In this document: positions 1 to 12,323 of the stretch, piece after piece
How the letters are laid out: every line of letters begins with the position of its first letter
Position numbering within the stretch: position 1 is the first letter of the stretch
Notes under the pieces: generated by a model
What the model was told of the DNA's origin: nothing
Database searches by the model: none
What the model saw: only the letters and a program-made list of their open reading frames with translations
Made by a program: the position numbers and the translations under genes
Assembly: GCA_014529385.2 (NCBI GenBank)
Contig: CM043950.1
Coordinates: 78,796,343 to 78,860,342, forward strand
Reading direction: 5' to 3'
Length of the DNA stretch: 64,000 nt
DNA from: Adiantum capillus-veneris
Lineage: Eukaryota; Streptophyta; Polypodiopsida; Polypodiales; Pteridaceae

Positions 1-9
1 TCCTCTTTT

Positions 10-10
<1 letters not shown>

Positions 11-45
<35 letters not shown>
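11..45. repeat. (AG)n microsatellite
   Basis: Uninterrupted AG dinucleotide run of about 17 units at the left edge of the window. Confidence 0.97.
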
Positions 46-49
<4 letters not shown>

Positions 50-153
50 AGCACATGATGATGGAAAAGAAGAATCTTGAGTGGTATAAAGATAGAACCA
101 TTTACCACTTTTTTTTCACACACATACAACCATCAGCAAAGCACACACACACC

Positions 154-156
<3 letters not shown>

Positions 157-190
<34 letters not shown>
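157..190. repeat. (GA)n microsatellite
   Basis: Pure GA run of 17 units, preceded by a short CA tract. Open frames that cross it encode only Arg-Glu repeats and are not genes. Confidence 0.97.
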
Positions 191-193
<3 letters not shown>

Positions 194-1190
194 AAGTTGA
201 GAAGGGAGAAAGAATCTTCTTGGAATCTGCTCATCGGATTCCAAAAAAGCATTCGCCGAAAAATGCTCGCCATAAATTTACGTACCTTGCTTTTCTCCTC
301 CGCTTCATAGCACCTCAAAGAGATACTAGCCAACGAAATCGATGGCCATTGAATATAGAAACCGGGTTCTTAAGTATCCTTGATTCAGAGCCTTGCTCCT
401 TAGGGAGAACATGAACCATGTAATGTGGTGCATCTTACAGCATCTTCATATTAGACAAAGTTAAAGAAAATTAACCCCATGGATTGTCGACCTTGTTGAG
501 TAGGATACCGTATTGGAAGCATAAAAAGACCTACATAAATTGCACAACAAAGCGTCTTTGAGTTTCCCAATATTGCTTGCATGTACGTGTTGCCAATTAC
601 CTTTCAAAACTATCAAATCTGGCTTGTTGACAATAGGTTGATCATGATCTTTTTCTGATTGCATCAAGTTCAAAAACTCAACAAATCCAAAACCCCAAAC
701 TAAAAAAAAAGATGCATGTCGGCTTCTTCAAATTGTAATTAATGATCGGCCTTGTCGAGTACCTTTGCCTAACAAGTCACAAGCCATGCCTGACTCGCCT
801 TTATTGCTAAGAAACTTTTCCTTATTCAAGGTTGAGAAGCTTCATAGAAACCCTTGTATGGAGCCTTGCTCCTTAATCAAGACATAATTGCATGCCTTAC
901 ATGTATTCAACCTCGCTTATAGGGACATGGCGTCTAGAGGCACATGTATAAATTTCAGTTGTAACTATAATTTTTGTGCGCCGCTGTAATTTTCTACAGA
1001 CGAGCTTCAAAATAACAATATATTCACCGTGAAAAGAGCCGCGGGGTGGGGGTCACCCTCCCTCCTGCTCTTTTAAAAAAATCAAAACCCTAAAGGGCTT
1101 TGACTTGGGCCTCCTTAGTGAGAAACATCGACGGTTTTAGACAAGGGTGATAGCGGTAGCATGAGATACGTAGATCTTGCTGTAGACCAA

Positions 1191-1192
<2 letters not shown>
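191..1192. other. Non-coding stretch, nothing recognised
   Basis: AT-rich unique-looking sequence. Short open frames on both strands carry no family motif that I recognise. The only notable text is a C/G-rich patch near 1036-1070. Confidence 0.5.

Positions 1193-1255
<63 letters not shown>
1193..1255. repeat. (AG)n microsatellite
   Basis: Perfect AG run of about 31 units. Confidence 0.97.
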
Positions 1256-1261
<6 letters not shown>

Positions 1262-1346
1262 CCCTTCCTTGTCCCAGCGCACTATTGAGCTTGACTCCCT
1301 ACTAAGCAAGTCTTCCCACACGCCATCCTCTTCACTGAGAGCTCCT

Positions 1347-1835
<489 letters not shown>

Positions 1836-1837
1836 AA

Positions 1838-2000
1838 GACTGTAGCTCATTTGGTTCAGCCTTTGTGATATAAACCCAAGGCCAAGGGTGCAAGCCTCAC
1901 AAGCTGCACTCAATGGTTGTGTTATCAACTTTGGGAAAGCCATTCCCAAGTTATGGCCCCTTGTGGGTGTGACATGTATAGCAAGTTCCATTGTAAATAT
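1838..2000 (+). mobile_element. Candidate tRNA-derived SINE
   Basis: The text near 1842-1853 (GTAGCTCATTTGG) resembles a polymerase III A box. About 40 bp later, 1886-1896 (GGGTGCAAGCC) resembles a degenerate B box. That spacing is normal for a tRNA-like head of a plant SINE. An unrelated body of about 100 bp follows. No anticodon-arm or acceptor pairing typical of a working tRNA is evident, and no clean target duplication was found, so the right end is approximate. It could also be a decayed tRNA gene. Confidence 0.35.
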
Positions 2001-2844
2001 AAAAATATGTATAAAGTTCTCCTCACTACCTTCGTAGCACTTGTAAATTTATCTATGTTTTTTTTTCAAATGTATTGAATTCTTTCCCTACTCTTTTGAT
2101 GTTTTTGTTTTTCTTTCGAATGAGCACATTGCAATGCCAAGAAGATTATTTGGAAGACAACTTGGATGAAAATAAGGAATGGGTTCTCACTATGGAGTAG
2201 TGATTGCTATGTGCATGATGAACATTTGAGGGAAGATGCCTTGAATCATTGAAGTGCTAATTATTTACAACATTTTAATTGATAGCATCTTCAACGAGAC
2301 CTAATTTATTTGACTCTGCTCTATGTATTTGTTAGTTTCCTTGGGAAATAGTCCAATGAGTTTCTTGAATCCTCTTCATAAAAACACTCTTATTACTTGT
2401 CACAATCCCACTTGCAAAAGACGTAGTTGGGGTGATATGCAAAATGATATTGTAGTTGAAAAACAATAAGAATCACTTATTTAAGCCTTCGGAATGACAT
2501 CCACCAAAATTATGATTAAATAATAAATTCAACTAGAGTACACATAAAATAAAAAATATAAGCGACAACGGATAGGAAACTAGTGTATTGTCTCACAAAA
2601 TAGCTACTACAAGCCATGCCTATATCGTGGTTATCATGGTTCTAAATAACACAAGATTGTAATCTTGGCATACTTTTAAGTGTCTCACGATTTTTCATGT
2701 AGAAGATGTGCATAAGCATACTTACTATTAAACCTAATGAGACTACCCCATGAAGTAATCCCTAAATCGAGCGAAACAAGGCAATGTTTAATATCAAAAA
2801 GTCGAGCTATTCAAGTCGTTCAAACACCACAACAAAAGGCAATG
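2001..2844. other. Non-coding stretch, nothing recognised
   Basis: AT-rich sequence without motif-bearing open frames, without clear repeats and without RNA genes that I can recognise. Confidence 0.5.
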
Positions 2845-3324
2845 TCACCCCTTCTTAAACATGTGTGCTCCCCATAAATCTCCTTGATCATCGGTTTGGC
2901 ATAACACCCCATGGGTGGAACACACTATGAGCAAAACACATAGATTGGTGCAACAAACTATGGGCTCCATATCCTTTACTTCAACCTCACTACCCTTGGC
3001 TATTGCTACCTCAAAGCCAATGGTTGTTAGGCAAACCAGCACCATGATTCCAACGGATACCACTCTTGAATTACTATCTTGTAAAGGTTGAACCAAGTGC
3101 CTTCCATTGAAAAACTAAGCCTCTTGCCACTCATAAATCTTGTCACTTGAAACTAGATTTGATCCAAAACTGGCTTTCAAGGATTTTGATGGCAATTTGA
3201 TCAAATTAGACAAAAGAAACATTTTAATTGAGTCCATTTTCTCAATTTGTGACTTCACATAATGTTGGATTTGGTAAGTAGTGGTGTTGATGAAAAGCGC
3301 CTCAATCCCACGTTCAAATGCCAT
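2845..3324 (-). pseudogene. Open frame with one in-frame stop, unknown
   Basis: On the minus strand one frame is open from an ATG at 3324 down to 2845 except for a single stop near 3112-3114, about 160 codons in all. The first part starts MAFERGIEALFINTTTYQIQ and the second contains a hydrophobic stretch (VGIMVLVCLTTIGFEVAIA). I do not recognise a family. The length is only mildly unusual for this base composition, so it may be chance; otherwise it would be a relic of a captured or host gene. Confidence 0.2.
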
Positions 3325-5274
3325 TGTTATTAATCACACCAAGGAAAAATCTCTAGTAGTAGTTGCACGAGGCCATCGTTACAAAGTCAAATCCTAATGA
3401 AATCTTGTAGGGGTGGGGAATGCACCAATCCTCCCACCATAGCAAAGTTTCATTGCATTTAAATATGAACGAAGCAAACCCACACCACACCGTAGCCATA
3501 TTTTTGCCATGGACACTCCCATCCCTCCCAAAAGGGAATGTTTATGTGTAGTTTGGTGTGTAAATAGCGTTAGGTGAGACTTGCATTACAGACCAAGCAC
3601 CCAAAGTTCAGCAAGGCATCTAGGAAAGATACCTGGTGTTGAGAATATGGTTGTGTGGTCATCATAATAGAATCTCACATGGCAATGTCAAATACTTTCT
3701 CAATGTCAGCTCGTCTAAGCAATACGTTTTAAGATGTATACGTTTGCATAATCAAATTCCAATAAAGAATATGCAATATTTCCCACAATTTGCTGCCTTA
3801 AAATAAAGCCATATATAGAGATATGCAAACAGTTACAGAAAAAAGAACTTTGAAGCGATTGACAACCATTGTAAAGAACAAAGATGGAAGCTATATGTCT
3901 CTATTAATCAATAATCTCACCAATCATTTGTTTAGGAACCCATAGTAATAGACAATCTAATCAAGACACGTAATAAAATCACGAGGCATGCCTTTGGGTA
4001 ACAAAATTTATGGGAAACCTTGCAAAGGAAAGTTGAATGTCTTAGTGTTGAAATTGCTCCAACATTGCTTGACCAAGGTCATGCTGCATATATCCTACAA
4101 TTAACTTTAGTCGTAGGATTAGCTTAAGACAACCCAAAGGTTGCCCATGAAACAGGTCTTGCCTTTGCAAGAGGACTACAATGTAGTACGCGGAGAATTC
4201 GACCAACTAGATTTAAGATCACTACTCAGGTGCCATCATCAACATCCTTTTAGGTGGCACAAATCCTTAAAACACAGAAGCACTTCCTTTTGCAAGCATT
4301 CCTCACTATAGGTGCCATCTCAAAAAACCCCACAAAGCACCCAAATATGTAGCACATGTAGGAGGATGTTCGTGCCATTGTTGCCATGGTGGCTACACAC
4401 CGCTAGCTGTGTAAGATTTACAGATGTAGTAAAATATGTACCCACACATGCCCAACCACCCAACACCAACCATACCTTTCTATGGTAAACACATAAAATG
4501 CATATATTTATAGAAAAAATAACAAGAAGCAGCCTGTTGTGAAACAAGTATATGATTGCACTATGACGCCACTGTTACCTTGACTGTCATCGCAAGTGTT
4601 GCTTCAATTCTAGGTATCAAGGATGCATCTCATGCCACTATCTCACACAGCATGTCCAAGGGGGGATCAATGCCCCATATTACTAGGTGCCTTACATTCT
4701 CCAAAGGGAGGAAAAATGCCCTAGTTTATCAATCCCTAGTCTACCTGGTGATCGGACCATGGAGATCAGACCTGTGCCGCATCATCTAATTTGGTCCTTA
4801 GATCTCCCTTGAGGGACCCATGTGAGACAGCAATGAGGGATGGAGGCCACCCTGACAGAGCATAGAGGGCTTAGAGGCTCCCCACTACCTAGCAAACAAA
4901 TTGCTGCAAACATGGTGCTCAGGTCTTACAATGGCACACATGAAATTACCTTCCAATTGGCTTCTAGAGAAAAAAAATTGTGTTCGATTAATCTGTAGAT
5001 TCCATATAATTTAGTGACACAATGCTCCAAAAGAGAAACATCCATGCTGCTCTCCATCACGCAAAAGCTCAAATTAGGATTTCAAAGGTGCAAAGCTAGC
5101 GCACAAATGGCCTTATGGAGGAAGATAAATGATGCCATGACTCGGGCATAGATTGCAAGCTAAGTGATTTGTTTTGGGCACAGTTAAAACGCTTCAAGGC
5201 GATGCGAGACAGCATTGCCAAAGAAAATGCCTGCTACAATACACTCACTGCAGAGAGTCAATGATGCAGTGTGA
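3325..5274. other. Non-coding stretch, nothing recognised
   Basis: About 2 kb of AT-rich sequence. Short frames on both strands show no recognisable domain. No tandem array, LTR or transposon end was seen. Confidence 0.45.
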
Positions 5275-5297
5275 GTGTGTGTGTGTGTGTGTGTGTG
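5275..5297. repeat. (TG)n microsatellite
   Basis: Short TG run immediately left of a G-rich patch and of the nested inverted-repeat element. Confidence 0.9.
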
Positions 5298-5319
5298 CGC
5301 ATGGGGGAGGGGGGGCTCA

Positions 5320-5684
5320 GCTATATCTACCACGGGCATGGAGGGGGTGAGATCTACAATGGGGGGGGAGCAAGGGGGGCGAAGTAAACTGGGGTACCCT
5401 TTTCAAGAGATTACTTTACCCGAAACCTATGGTCGGGGGATTGCACTCACAACTTGGAACATGAGGGGCATGTGCCCTAACCATGTCTCCCATGCATGTC
5501 TTCATTGGACTATAGGCATAATCATGAGGTCATAATCCTCGATATTTGATGAGCAAGCGTATCGCGTCGCAAAAAGTAAACTCCGGTACCCGAGTTTACT
5601 TTTCGGGACGAGATCTACGGCGCCTGATTGATGTCAGGGCCCTAAATTGATAGTGGCCCCTCCCATGCCCATGGTAGATATATC
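5320..5684. mobile_element. Nested inverted-repeat (foldback) element
   Basis: Two pairs of inverted repeats are nested. The outer pair is 5320-5348 against the reverse complement of 5656-5684 (core TATATCTACCA and GGGCATGG, about 24 of 29 positions). The inner pair is 5382-5398 (AAGTAAACTGGGGTACC) against the reverse complement of 5585-5601, 16 of 17. The right inner arm is itself half of a near-perfect 32-bp palindrome at 5572-5603. No coding capacity. It fits a MITE or foldback element, but no target duplication was confirmed. Confidence 0.5.
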
Positions 5685-6109
5685 AACTTTCATAGCGTGT
5701 AAATCAACAAAGTGGGGGTGTGCCCCGTATTGAATCTTTCAAGGTTTGTCCCTCTGATTTTGCTCGCATGTGTGGCAGATGATGTAGTGAGCTTGTTGGC
5801 CTTGTTTCTGTGGAGCATTCCAAGTGAGTGTTGCAAGCGGAAGCTTCTTCAACGCAAACCACGCCAGGTGAAGAGCACCACATTAGAAATCGGCAACAGA
5901 ATCTGCAGTTCTGTAGGGCACCCGTCTTGAATGTGATCTACAATTGCAAGCCAAAAATTACAAAAGGTTTCATTTACTTTCATCACTGGCAATTGTAAAC
6001 CTCCCAATTACAAAGCAAATTGATTCCCTCAACCTGCCTCATGAAATCATCCCCTCCCCCCCAAATGTCTTCTTTTGTCCTTTGAGGATGTCTTGTTAGC
6101 TATATAGCT
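5685..6109. other. 3' flank of the methyltransferase gene
   Basis: Sequence just downstream (minus-strand sense) of the methyltransferase stop codon. It would hold the 3' UTR and polyadenylation site of that gene. I could not pick a single convincing polyadenylation signal. No other feature seen. Confidence 0.4.
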
Positions 6110-6236
6110 CTAAAGTAGCTGTACTTCAAAAAGAGTGCCTTCCAAAATATCACCGAGGATTGAAGCCCGTGTGCCTGCAATCTCACAAACCCCTAAACTG
6201 AAATTTTTGGCTTCTCTCAACAATGCCGCGTCTATG
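6110..6236 (-). CDS. Methyltransferase terminal exon
   Basis: 127 nt. The acceptor ends TTCACAG at 6237. The first base completes a Ser codon split as AG|C, then 41 residues and TAG at 6112-6110. It reads IDAALLREAKNF...GTRASI...LEGTLFEVQLL, which matches the C-terminal strand and 'LEG-hydrophobic-FE' ending of plant METTL21-like proteins. Confidence 0.85.
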
Positions 6237-9200
6237 CTGTGAAGCAACCATGCAAGTTCATGAGACACATTCACTACTAATTGTAAAAACCACGGAAATC
6301 TCTAATGCTTGTAAAATGGGATGCACCTTCTTGCTCGCGATACATAAGACAGAATGAACCGTTTACTGCGACAGGATTCATGGGATAGCAGTGACTTGAC
6401 GGTCTTGAAAAGTGAACTTAAGCTGTCTTGTTGGTAACCTGAGAAAGAAAGAAAGAAACATTAATGTCGCTTAAAGGCCAAAATGGCCCATGAGACCAAA
6501 ACAAGGTACAATTGATGATGATATTTCTTATCATTAAGTGTTACAAAAAAGGAAAGCATAGCCCTAATTGAAACCCTAGCTAAAATAGATATACTATTTC
6601 AACTGAGAAGATCTTTCATTTCTTACTACAAATCTCGGCTTACAAGGATTGATGCTTACAAATATCAGCTCCAAGGATGAGATCAAACCCCTCTGGATGC
6701 TTTTCCAGAATGTTGCTTAGGTGCTGTTCATTGCCCCACTCTAACTTCTCGCACAACAACGTGCCTGTAAAGAAGAAAGCACATAGAGAAAACAGAAAAT
6801 TAATTTGGGGGAAAAAATCAAAGAGCTTCTTTTGACAGATATTCTCAATTGGCAAGGTGTTTCTCTTAGAGATTAAATATCAACCATCATCCATCATCAT
6901 GACATCTTCTCTCTGACACTGTGTTGAATGGATTTTCCCTGCTGACTGTTGGTCCTGCTTTGCAGCCCAGATCGGGTAGCAGTTTCTTGATCAAAGTTAG
7001 GATGTTTTCCCTCATCTCCTTCAGCAAAAGAGCTAGAGGTGGCCTTGTTCAGTTTATTGAAAGCATGTGGAAAATTACACCCGTTAAGAGTTTCAGATTC
7101 TTGTCCAGTGGTGGCTCCAAGGAGCATATTAAGGAGTGTGTGGCTATGCCTGACCATACCTGAGGTAGAAGTACTTTCTCAGCGGTGCATTCCATAATGT
7201 TGCCCACCTCCTGTTCCTAGGGTTACCCAGGGTCAAAGTCTCAAGTGTAGTGCATTTTCCCTGTAAATGTGGGCATATGTCACTTATTAATGACTTTACA
7301 TATTTATCTGTTATTGATGCATACTTTCTGGCTCCTGCAAGAAGTGGGCCATATTTGTGATGTCACTGTATTTGCAAGCCCCCCATTTGTATTTTGCATA
7401 TCGATGTATAGCAGAGCTTGCTAGCATTTTGGGTCACACCCTTTCTCTAGCGTTTTCTCTTTCTTGCGCTTGTGTGTGTATTTGACCACCTGATTGGTCG
7501 TCGGGAGTGGATACCCCAAGGACTTATGTATGTTATCTCGGCTATCAGGATTTGTCTCCAGAGAAACAGACTGCTCCTCTCCTCTTCTCCAGCAGGAGGA
7601 AACTGCTTCATTGGAGTTCGGCACGGCTCTCTTTGGCTGGCAGAGTTGTAGTGGCCAGCCAGGTGCTTTTGGACTATATGGTACATAACGTCTTGCACGA
7701 TCTCCTAGAGCTCCTGCATTAGCCAGCTGGAGAGACTGATCAGGAACTTTTTGTGGTCAGGGCGCGACACCCAGTCAGCCCAGGCCAAAGTGACCTGGCA
7801 GGGCATCACTTTACCATGTTCTCCAGGAGGGCTGGGGATCATCGACCCAGCACATCAGAGCAAAGCCCTCCTTGGGAATCTTGTGGTCAGAGGACTTCTT
7901 CCATGGGAGGAGCCCTGGAAGAAGTTGTTGCTATACCACATTCGTGCCCGAGTCCCTCATAGTACATACGGATTTCCCTTGAAGCCTGTCCATCAGGTGG
8001 ATTTTTACAGAGATGCGTCGAGTTTGCTTGAGCAAGACTTGGGAGAGGACCGCTTTGCTACGAGCCTGCTTAGGTCTTGGGAGCAGCTGCGAAGTGGCCT
8101 GGAGCACCAGCAACCCACTTGCATGGAGGAGCGCTTGAGGTAACCTCTTGTTTAGAACCCCATGGTTAGGACATAGCCAGGTCACATGGTTGGTAGCGCG
8201 CCTCACGTTTCTTGGGCTCCCATGGTACACGGTCCAGCTCCCACTCTCGACAGCTGGCTATAGTTTCAGGCCGTCCCAAGGAGATTCAGAGCATCTAGCT
8301 ACGAGGCATCAGGGGGGTGCACAGCATGTGTTAGGATATTACAAAGGCTATACCTGTTGAGTGGCATACCCACCCCCTTGAGGCAAGGGCTCCCACATGA
8401 ATGGGGGCCTTAACACGTTTGGAGGTCCTCATTGCAGTTAGGGCTTGTTCAGAGTCAATACCCTGCATGTTTTTCGAGGTTTTGAGAGGTCGTCATCTTC
8501 ACAGAGTCTCAATAGACGCACCACAGGTTGCAGAGTGCTGTTTTCAGAAGATCCGAGTTGTGGGCGTCTGTGGGAGGACTTGTGTCATAGATCCTGACCC
8601 GACGATAGATCTTGAGTCGACGGCTTTGGGCTTGGGAGAGCCGCCCTTTGGTCTGAGTGTCACGTGCGCAATGCAATTGCGCTATGTGGACAAGCTTCTG
8701 CTACGGTCTAGCGTCAGTCTTAGCTTAGGACCTAGTCTGGCACCCTTGTGAGCCTCCAGCAGGACATGCATGCCCAGGCCGGTCATAGTTGCATACCCTC
8801 TCTTGCACAATACCGCATTTCAGCATGTAGGCAATTTACCGCGTGTGAACCACCTCTTAGCCTTGCATTATTAATAAGTGACTTTAGCATTTTTATGAGA
8901 TCGTGGGGTTTTTCCCACCTGCTCGACCCAGCCTTTTCCACCTATATAAGGGGCCCTTAGGGCGCTAGAGACAGCACAAGACACCTGAGATGTAGTAACT
9001 TCAAGAAGTACCCGTAGGACCAACAGATCTCCAACGTTTTTCTCAGCATAAATCAGCGTTTTTAGTCGTCGACATAGTACTCTAGCATCTAGCACCCCTT
9101 GAGTTAGCTTGGCTCTTGCCGATTGGCTCCTGCCGAACTCAGCATATGGATCCTCAGCACCTCGTCGTCTTCGTCGTCCGTCAACATAGAACCTATCAGT

Positions 9201-11260
9201 ACGTCGTCGTCGTCGTCGACATTGAACCCAACAATACCTCATCATCGTCGTCGTCGTCGACACGGAACCCATCAATACCTCATCGTCGTCGTCATCCTCG
9301 TCGACACACAACCCATCAATACCTCCTCGTCGTCGTCGTCGTCATGGACACACAACCCATCAGTACCTCAGCACCGCTCAGTACCCCACAGTACCTCAGT
9401 ACCCGCAGTACCCTAGTACCTTCAGTACAGGCAGTACCCAATACCGCAGTACCCTTCAGTATCTTAGTAGTACCCAGCATCAGAAGCATCAGTACCCATT
9501 AGCATCAACATCTCAGCATTTAATCATTGTATCAGCATTGTGCAAGAAAAAAGAAAGTACTTGCTCTGGCAACAGAGCAAGGGGGCCCTTGAGGGTTTGG
9601 GACCCGACATGCCGTGTCGTCTCTATCTCTATCATTCAGTTCAGTTTAGTTCTTTCAAGTGAAGTAAAGTAACCCTTTTGTTTGTGCGGAGTACTAGATC
9701 CGAGCTAAACCCTTAAACACTTCCGTTGCACCTGACATTGGTATCATAGCTCTGTGCGTACTTTTGCTTTGCGAACTCAAGGGAAGAACCTAAAGAGCCC
9801 GAGTAAACCCATCAAGAACCCAAGCCGAACCAAGAACCCAAAAAAACGTCTCTCAGTTTTTTTTCTTGAAAGAATCTTCGAGTTTTGATCCCAGATTTAT
9901 TAGCTCTCGTCTTCATCGCTATGTCTTTGAACGAAGATCGACATTAGATACACTAAAATCCAGATCTTGAATACCAAGATCTACTTGCCTTGTATGCGGA
10001 TATGGAAGGAGTTGGTGAAAGGATCCCTAACCCTCTTCTGCATTCGCATTCGCATGTAGTGTGCATCCACTTCTGTCGACAAGCAACCTTAGAAATACCT
10101 CCGAGCACTCTCACCTTTAATCTTCACCCGCAATGTTTTCACAACAGAACTATTGGAGTGGTCAGTACTTGCTCGCAAGGCAGAGTCAACACCAAGGCTG
10201 GTATTCTGCGACAGTAGTAAGGCTACTTAGTAACTTTGTTGGTCGGTGTTTATATTGCAACAGTACCTACATCTGCAGTACCCACCCGTTTGGAGGAGTT
10301 TTCATCGGCTTATGCATCCACAAGCATCAAAAGCATTCAACAACAGAAGTGCACGTAGAAGTTCGGCAGTGGTGTCTCACCTTTAACAAGGGGGGATGTC
10401 ACGTGCGCACTGCAATTGCGCTACATGGACAAGCTTCTGCTACGATCTAGCGTCACTCTTAGCTTAGGACCTAGCCCGGTACCCTTGTGAGCCTCTAGCA
10501 CGACATGCATGCCCAGGCCGGTCATAGTTGCATACCCTCTCTTGCACAATACCACATTTCAGCATGTAGGCAATTTACCGTGTGTGAACCACGTCTTAAC
10601 CTTGCATTATTAATAAGTGACTTTGGCATTTTTATGAGATCATGGGGTCTTATCCCACCCAGCTCGACCTAGCTTAATCCACCTATATAAGGGGCCCTTT
10701 GGGCGCTAGAGACAACAAAAGACGTCGGGGATGCACTAGCTTCAAGCAGTACCCGTAGGACCAACAGATCTCTAGCGTTTTTTATCAGCGTTTTCAGCCT
10801 TTGAGCATCAGTGTTTTAAGCCCACAATCGCCTCAGCATTCAGCCCTTAGCCTCATCATAGTTGCAAATACGATCCATCGACGTCGCTAGCATGCATTCA
10901 GCCATAGCCTCGTCGTCGGACCTCAAAAGTCGACTTTTCCGGCCCCGTCCTCGTCGACATAGTACCCCAGAATCTAGCACCCCTTGTACCTACGGTACCC
11001 TCAGCATTCAGCGTTTTCAACCCTCAGCATCCAGCGTTTTCAGCCTGTATGCCATCACCAGTGGTAGCATCCGCGAACCAGCCTAGCGTTTTTCAGTTCT
11101 AGCCCTTAGCTTCGCAGTTCCAAGCATCTTCCGCAAGATCCCATCAACATCTCAGCATCTAGGACTATTGTATCCGCATTTGTGCAATCTAAAGCAAATA
11201 CCTCTCTAGCAATAGAGAGGGGGGCCCTTGGAGGGGGGTTTGGGACCCCATTTAGTGTTA

Positions 11261-11318
<58 letters not shown>

Positions 11319-12260
11319 TTCACTCACAATATCACTATCTCTTCTCTCTAGTCTTTGGCACATCTCTCATGAAGTAAAAATAAAAGGAACCTTCAATACG
11401 AATTGAGCACTCACCTGAGCATTCACCATCAATCATTTCCATTGCACATAACAACTATATAACGTATAGATCATGTAAAAGCCAAAGTTTATTGCCCTTC
11501 AGTAAGGCTAAAGCCGGTTTCAAGTGCGGCTGATGACTCGAGAGGCAAGTTCCTTTGAAGAAAAAATAGCGATGAAAGTAACTCTGCCGAGCAAGATGAT
11601 ATCCTCCACTTTGCCTTCGTCCGAACCAGCTAGAGTGCACGAGAGCCACTCCCGGACATTGACACCAGCATAGGAACGCCCTACCAAGCTGCCAACAGCC
11701 CCTTTTTGAGAGAGAGTCTCAATACGATCACCAATTTTGTGTTGTAAGATCTTCTGAAATAACTATAGAAGGTGCCATAGTAATTGAGAGAGGGCTAATA
11801 AGGTGATACCCCCATTCCAAACCCAGAAAGAGGAGGCGATTGTGAACAGAGAGTGCGCACGCGTGTGTGTGAGAGGGGGCAGGGGGGGGACAAGGGAGGA
11901 CCGGGGCAGGTGCATGCAGAAGAGGGAAAGCGGGCAAGAGGAGGGGCGGGGAAGCAAGGGCTGGCATGGGTTGGCAGGGCAAAGGCAAGGGCGGGTTGGT
12001 GCGGCAGAGGCAAGGGCAGGCGGGGGTAGTTGGGGCAGCCGCGGGCCGAGGCAGACAGCAAGGGCTGATGTGGGTAGGTGTGGGCAGAGGCAAGGGCAGG
12101 TGCCGGTAAAAAGGGCAAGTGGGGGACAGCATGGGGCGGGAGCGGGGAGCTCCAACAGAGGCAACGAAGGCTAACGCCACGTGACAGAGCAAGGACTGGG
12201 CAGGAAGGGGACGCAACAGAGCAGTGGCAGGGCTAGGGTTAGGGTTTGGAGGACAAGGAC

Positions 12261-12323
<63 letters not shown>

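Larger units (their letters stand above)
8658..9737 (+). repeat. 5' LTR of a short non-autonomous LTR element
   Basis: Begins TGTCACGTGCGCA and ends ACCTGACA, so TG...CA ends with a TGTCA/TGACA terminal inverted repeat. About the first 370 bp and parts of the last 200 bp match the LTR at 10397-11453. A TATA-like CCTATATAAGGGGCCC lies at 8941-8956, the expected place for the U3 promoter. The middle differs strongly from the partner LTR: here it is built of CGT trinucleotides and CAGTACC repeats. Confidence 0.85.

Noticed and set aside
1841-1912. Functional tRNA gene
   Set aside because: Boxes A and B are recognisable but I cannot form acceptor and anticodon stems; a SINE head fits better.
4320-4789. 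75- and 77-codon frames on both strands
   Set aside because: No recognisable motif, biased composition or splice context; consistent with chance.
9116-9502. Open frames with poly-Ser and poly-Val in the short LTR element
   Set aside because: Produced by CGT trinucleotides and CAGTACC repeats; absent from the partner LTR.
8653-11458. Target duplication for the short LTR element
   Set aside because: CTGAG and ACTAT do not match, and shifting the ends by a few bases does not help.
12228-12252. Telomere-like GGGTTAGGGTTTGG
   Set aside because: Only about two imperfect units; chance in a G-rich region.
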